Below, one piece after another: positions 5,353-6,517 of a DNA stretch of 6,517 nt. Source of the DNA: Synergistaceae bacterium. Its GTDB lineage: Bacteria; Synergistota; Synergistia; Synergistales; Synergistaceae. The position numbers and the translations under genes are program-made. Below the pieces are notes generated by a model that saw only the letters and a program-made list of their open reading frames with translations, made no database searches and was not told the origin of the DNA. Within the stretch, counting starts at the first letter, position 1. Every line of letters begins with the position of its first letter. Location of the stretch: assembly GCA_031283975.1 (NCBI GenBank), contig JAITAT010000135.1:1-6517 (forward strand), read 5' to 3'.

Positions 5353-6517
5353 ACAAACCCAAACCCTTTTTCTTGAATATAACTATATAAAAACCATCCA
5401 TCCACGGCGAATCCGGCAAAATCACCGTGCCGTAAGGTTTTCCCCTGCGCGCCGCGGACGAACGAATATTCAGCGGAATCTCCGTCATATCGCTCCGCGA
5501 CGCCATCACACAAGCCGCGACGCTCTCGTTTTCGCCGCGAAAAACGCTGCATGTGGAATACATTATAACACCACCGGGAGGCAGAATTTCGCACGCCCTT
5601 GAGAGCAATAATTTTTGAAGCCCTTCCAGCCTCTCCACGCTCGACGGGCTGTTTTTCCACTTGCCATCGGGATGTCTCCCCCACGTTCCGCTGCCGGAAC
5701 ACGGCGCGTCGAGCAGTATGGCGGATGGAACGGTCTTTGGCTCGGCTGTCAGCGCGTCCTGGCACGCGAGCGAAAAACGCTTCTCGGACACCCCGAGGCG
5801 GGCAAATTCCCTCTCGGCGGATCTGAGCCGCGAAGACGACACATCCCACCCCTCGGCACGCGCATCGGGGCACTGCGTCATCAAATGTCCGGATTTTACG
5901 CCCCGTCCCACGCACATATCGAGCAGCGCTCCTCCGTGCCAGTGAGTCAGCAGAGATTCGGCCGCCAGCATAGACGACTCGGTCTGCGGCGTCACCAGAC
6001 CGTCCGCGTAACCGGGAATATCGGGCGGATACGGGTTCGACTCCAGCCTTATCCCATACGGCACGACATCGGACGGGGACGCGGCAGGCAGGCCGAAATC
6101 CGCCATCCACTCGTCCCTGTCCACTCCGGGCGAGGCGCGGAGAGACATCAGGGTTTGGGCGGTCGATACCCGTATCAGTCTCTTAGTCTCCTTCATTCCA
6201 AATTCTTTGTTCCACTCCGCCGCCGCCCACTGCGGGACGCCGTAACAGAGAGCCTGATCCCTCAGCGCCGGGGACGAACGAAGACTCTCCACATAAGCCG
6301 GGGCTTCTTCCATGACGGAGTGAAGCACCGCGTTGATGAGGCCCGGCTCGCGGGAGAGCCCGCCGGAACGTTTTTTCGCCATCTCGACGAGAGCGCTCAC
6401 CAGCACCCCGGGCTCGAAGTGCTGGAGTTCCATCACCCCGGCGATTCCCGCGAGAAGCGACATCGAGGTCTCGGGACTCAACGAATCCGCCGGTTTCTTG
6501 CAGTATTTCGAAAGAAG
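5351..6517 (-). CDS. rsmB: 16S rRNA (cytosine-C5)-methyltransferase RsmB/Sun, 5'-partial
   Basis: SAM-dependent enzyme that, in the family, makes m5C967 in 16S rRNA. The frame stays open to the window edge (388 residues visible, stop TAG at 5353-5351). The TTG at 6481 is probably not the start, because the 12 upstream codons (LLSKYCKKPADS) match the NusB-like N-terminal domain of RsmB, so the gene begins outside the window. Numbering from the edge: NusB-like domain about 1-125 (GLINAVL near 59), methyltransferase about 150-388. Visible motifs are LLDMCVGRGVKSGHL (motif I, 198-212), DAPCSGSG (motif IV, 270-277, Cys273), YSTCSVFRGENE (motif VI, Cys323, the expected nucleophile) and DGFYIVIFKK at the C-terminus. 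Motif I is odd: the family norm is close to DxCAAPGGKT. RsmF and other NSUN-type enzymes lack the NusB domain, which favours RsmB. First visible gene of the operon. Confidence 0.93.
   Translation of the reverse strand, partial: LLSKYCKKPADSLSPETSMSLLAGIAGVMELQHFEPGVLVSALVEMAKKRSGGLSREPGLINAVLHSVMEEAPAYVESLRSSPALRDQALCYGVPQWAAAEWNKEFGMKETKRLIRVSTAQTLMSLRASPGVDRDEWMADFGLPAASPSDVVPYGIRLESNPYPPDIPGYADGLVTPQTESSMLAAESLLTHWHGGALLDMCVGRGVKSGHLMTQCPDARAEGWDVSSSRLRSAEREFARLGVSEKRFSLACQDALTAEPKTVPSAILLDAPCSGSGTWGRHPDGKWKNSPSSVERLEGLQKLLLSRACEILPPGGVIMYSTCSVFRGENESVAACVMASRSDMTEIPLNIRSSAARRGKPYGTVILPDSPWMDGFYIVIFKKKGLGL

Noticed and set aside
5094..6110. Minus-strand open frame (338 codons) in another frame across rsmB and the PASTA gene
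   Set aside because: It runs through two well-supported genes, is very Arg-rich and has no family motifs. Out-of-frame shadow.

Overview
The window is one uninterrupted block of minus-strand genes. From upstream (high coordinates) to downstream it reads: rsmB (5' end cut off by the window edge), a membrane-anchored PASTA-domain protein without a kinase domain, rpe, a RodZ-like helix-turn-helix membrane protein, rimO, pgpA and a stand-alone CinA C-terminal domain (pncC type). Every junction is tight. From rsmB to pncC they are a 12 nt gap, 4 nt overlap, 23 nt overlap, 13 nt gap, 4 nt overlap and 4 nt gap. No promoter or terminator is visible between genes, so the block probably works as one translationally coupled operon whose promoter lies beyond position 6517. 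No RNA gene, mobile element, CRISPR array or long repeat was found, and no gene-free stretch exceeds 72 bases.

The organism is a bacterium with moderately high GC (high fifties percent by eye, not computed). It uses GTG and TTG starts freely and has clear Shine-Dalgarno sites. The order rsmB - PASTA protein - rpe - RodZ-like - rimO - pgpA - cinA resembles what I recall from Synergistota (Synergistes/Cloacibacillus/Pyramidobacter-type anaerobes). This placement is an inference from gene order and protein style, not from a database search.

The genes fall into three themes. Translation-apparatus modification is represented by RsmB (16S rRNA m5C) and RimO (S12 methylthiolation). Envelope and cell shape are represented by the PASTA protein (peptidoglycan-type sensor modules outside the membrane), the RodZ-like protein (cytoplasmic HTH, one membrane helix, extracytoplasmic beta domain) and PgpA (phosphatidylglycerol synthesis). 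Housekeeping metabolism is represented by Rpe (pentose phosphate) and PncC (NMN deamidation/pyridine nucleotide salvage).

The most notable point is that the PASTA protein occupies the place between rsmB and rpe where many Gram-positive bacteria carry a PrkC/StkP-type PASTA Ser/Thr kinase. It keeps the membrane helix, three PASTA repeats and a C-terminal beta domain like that of some PASTA kinases, but has only a few residues on the cytoplasmic side. The other notable point is an unusual SAM-binding motif I in RsmB. Otherwise the region looks like ordinary core genome, and I see no convincing new multi-gene system.
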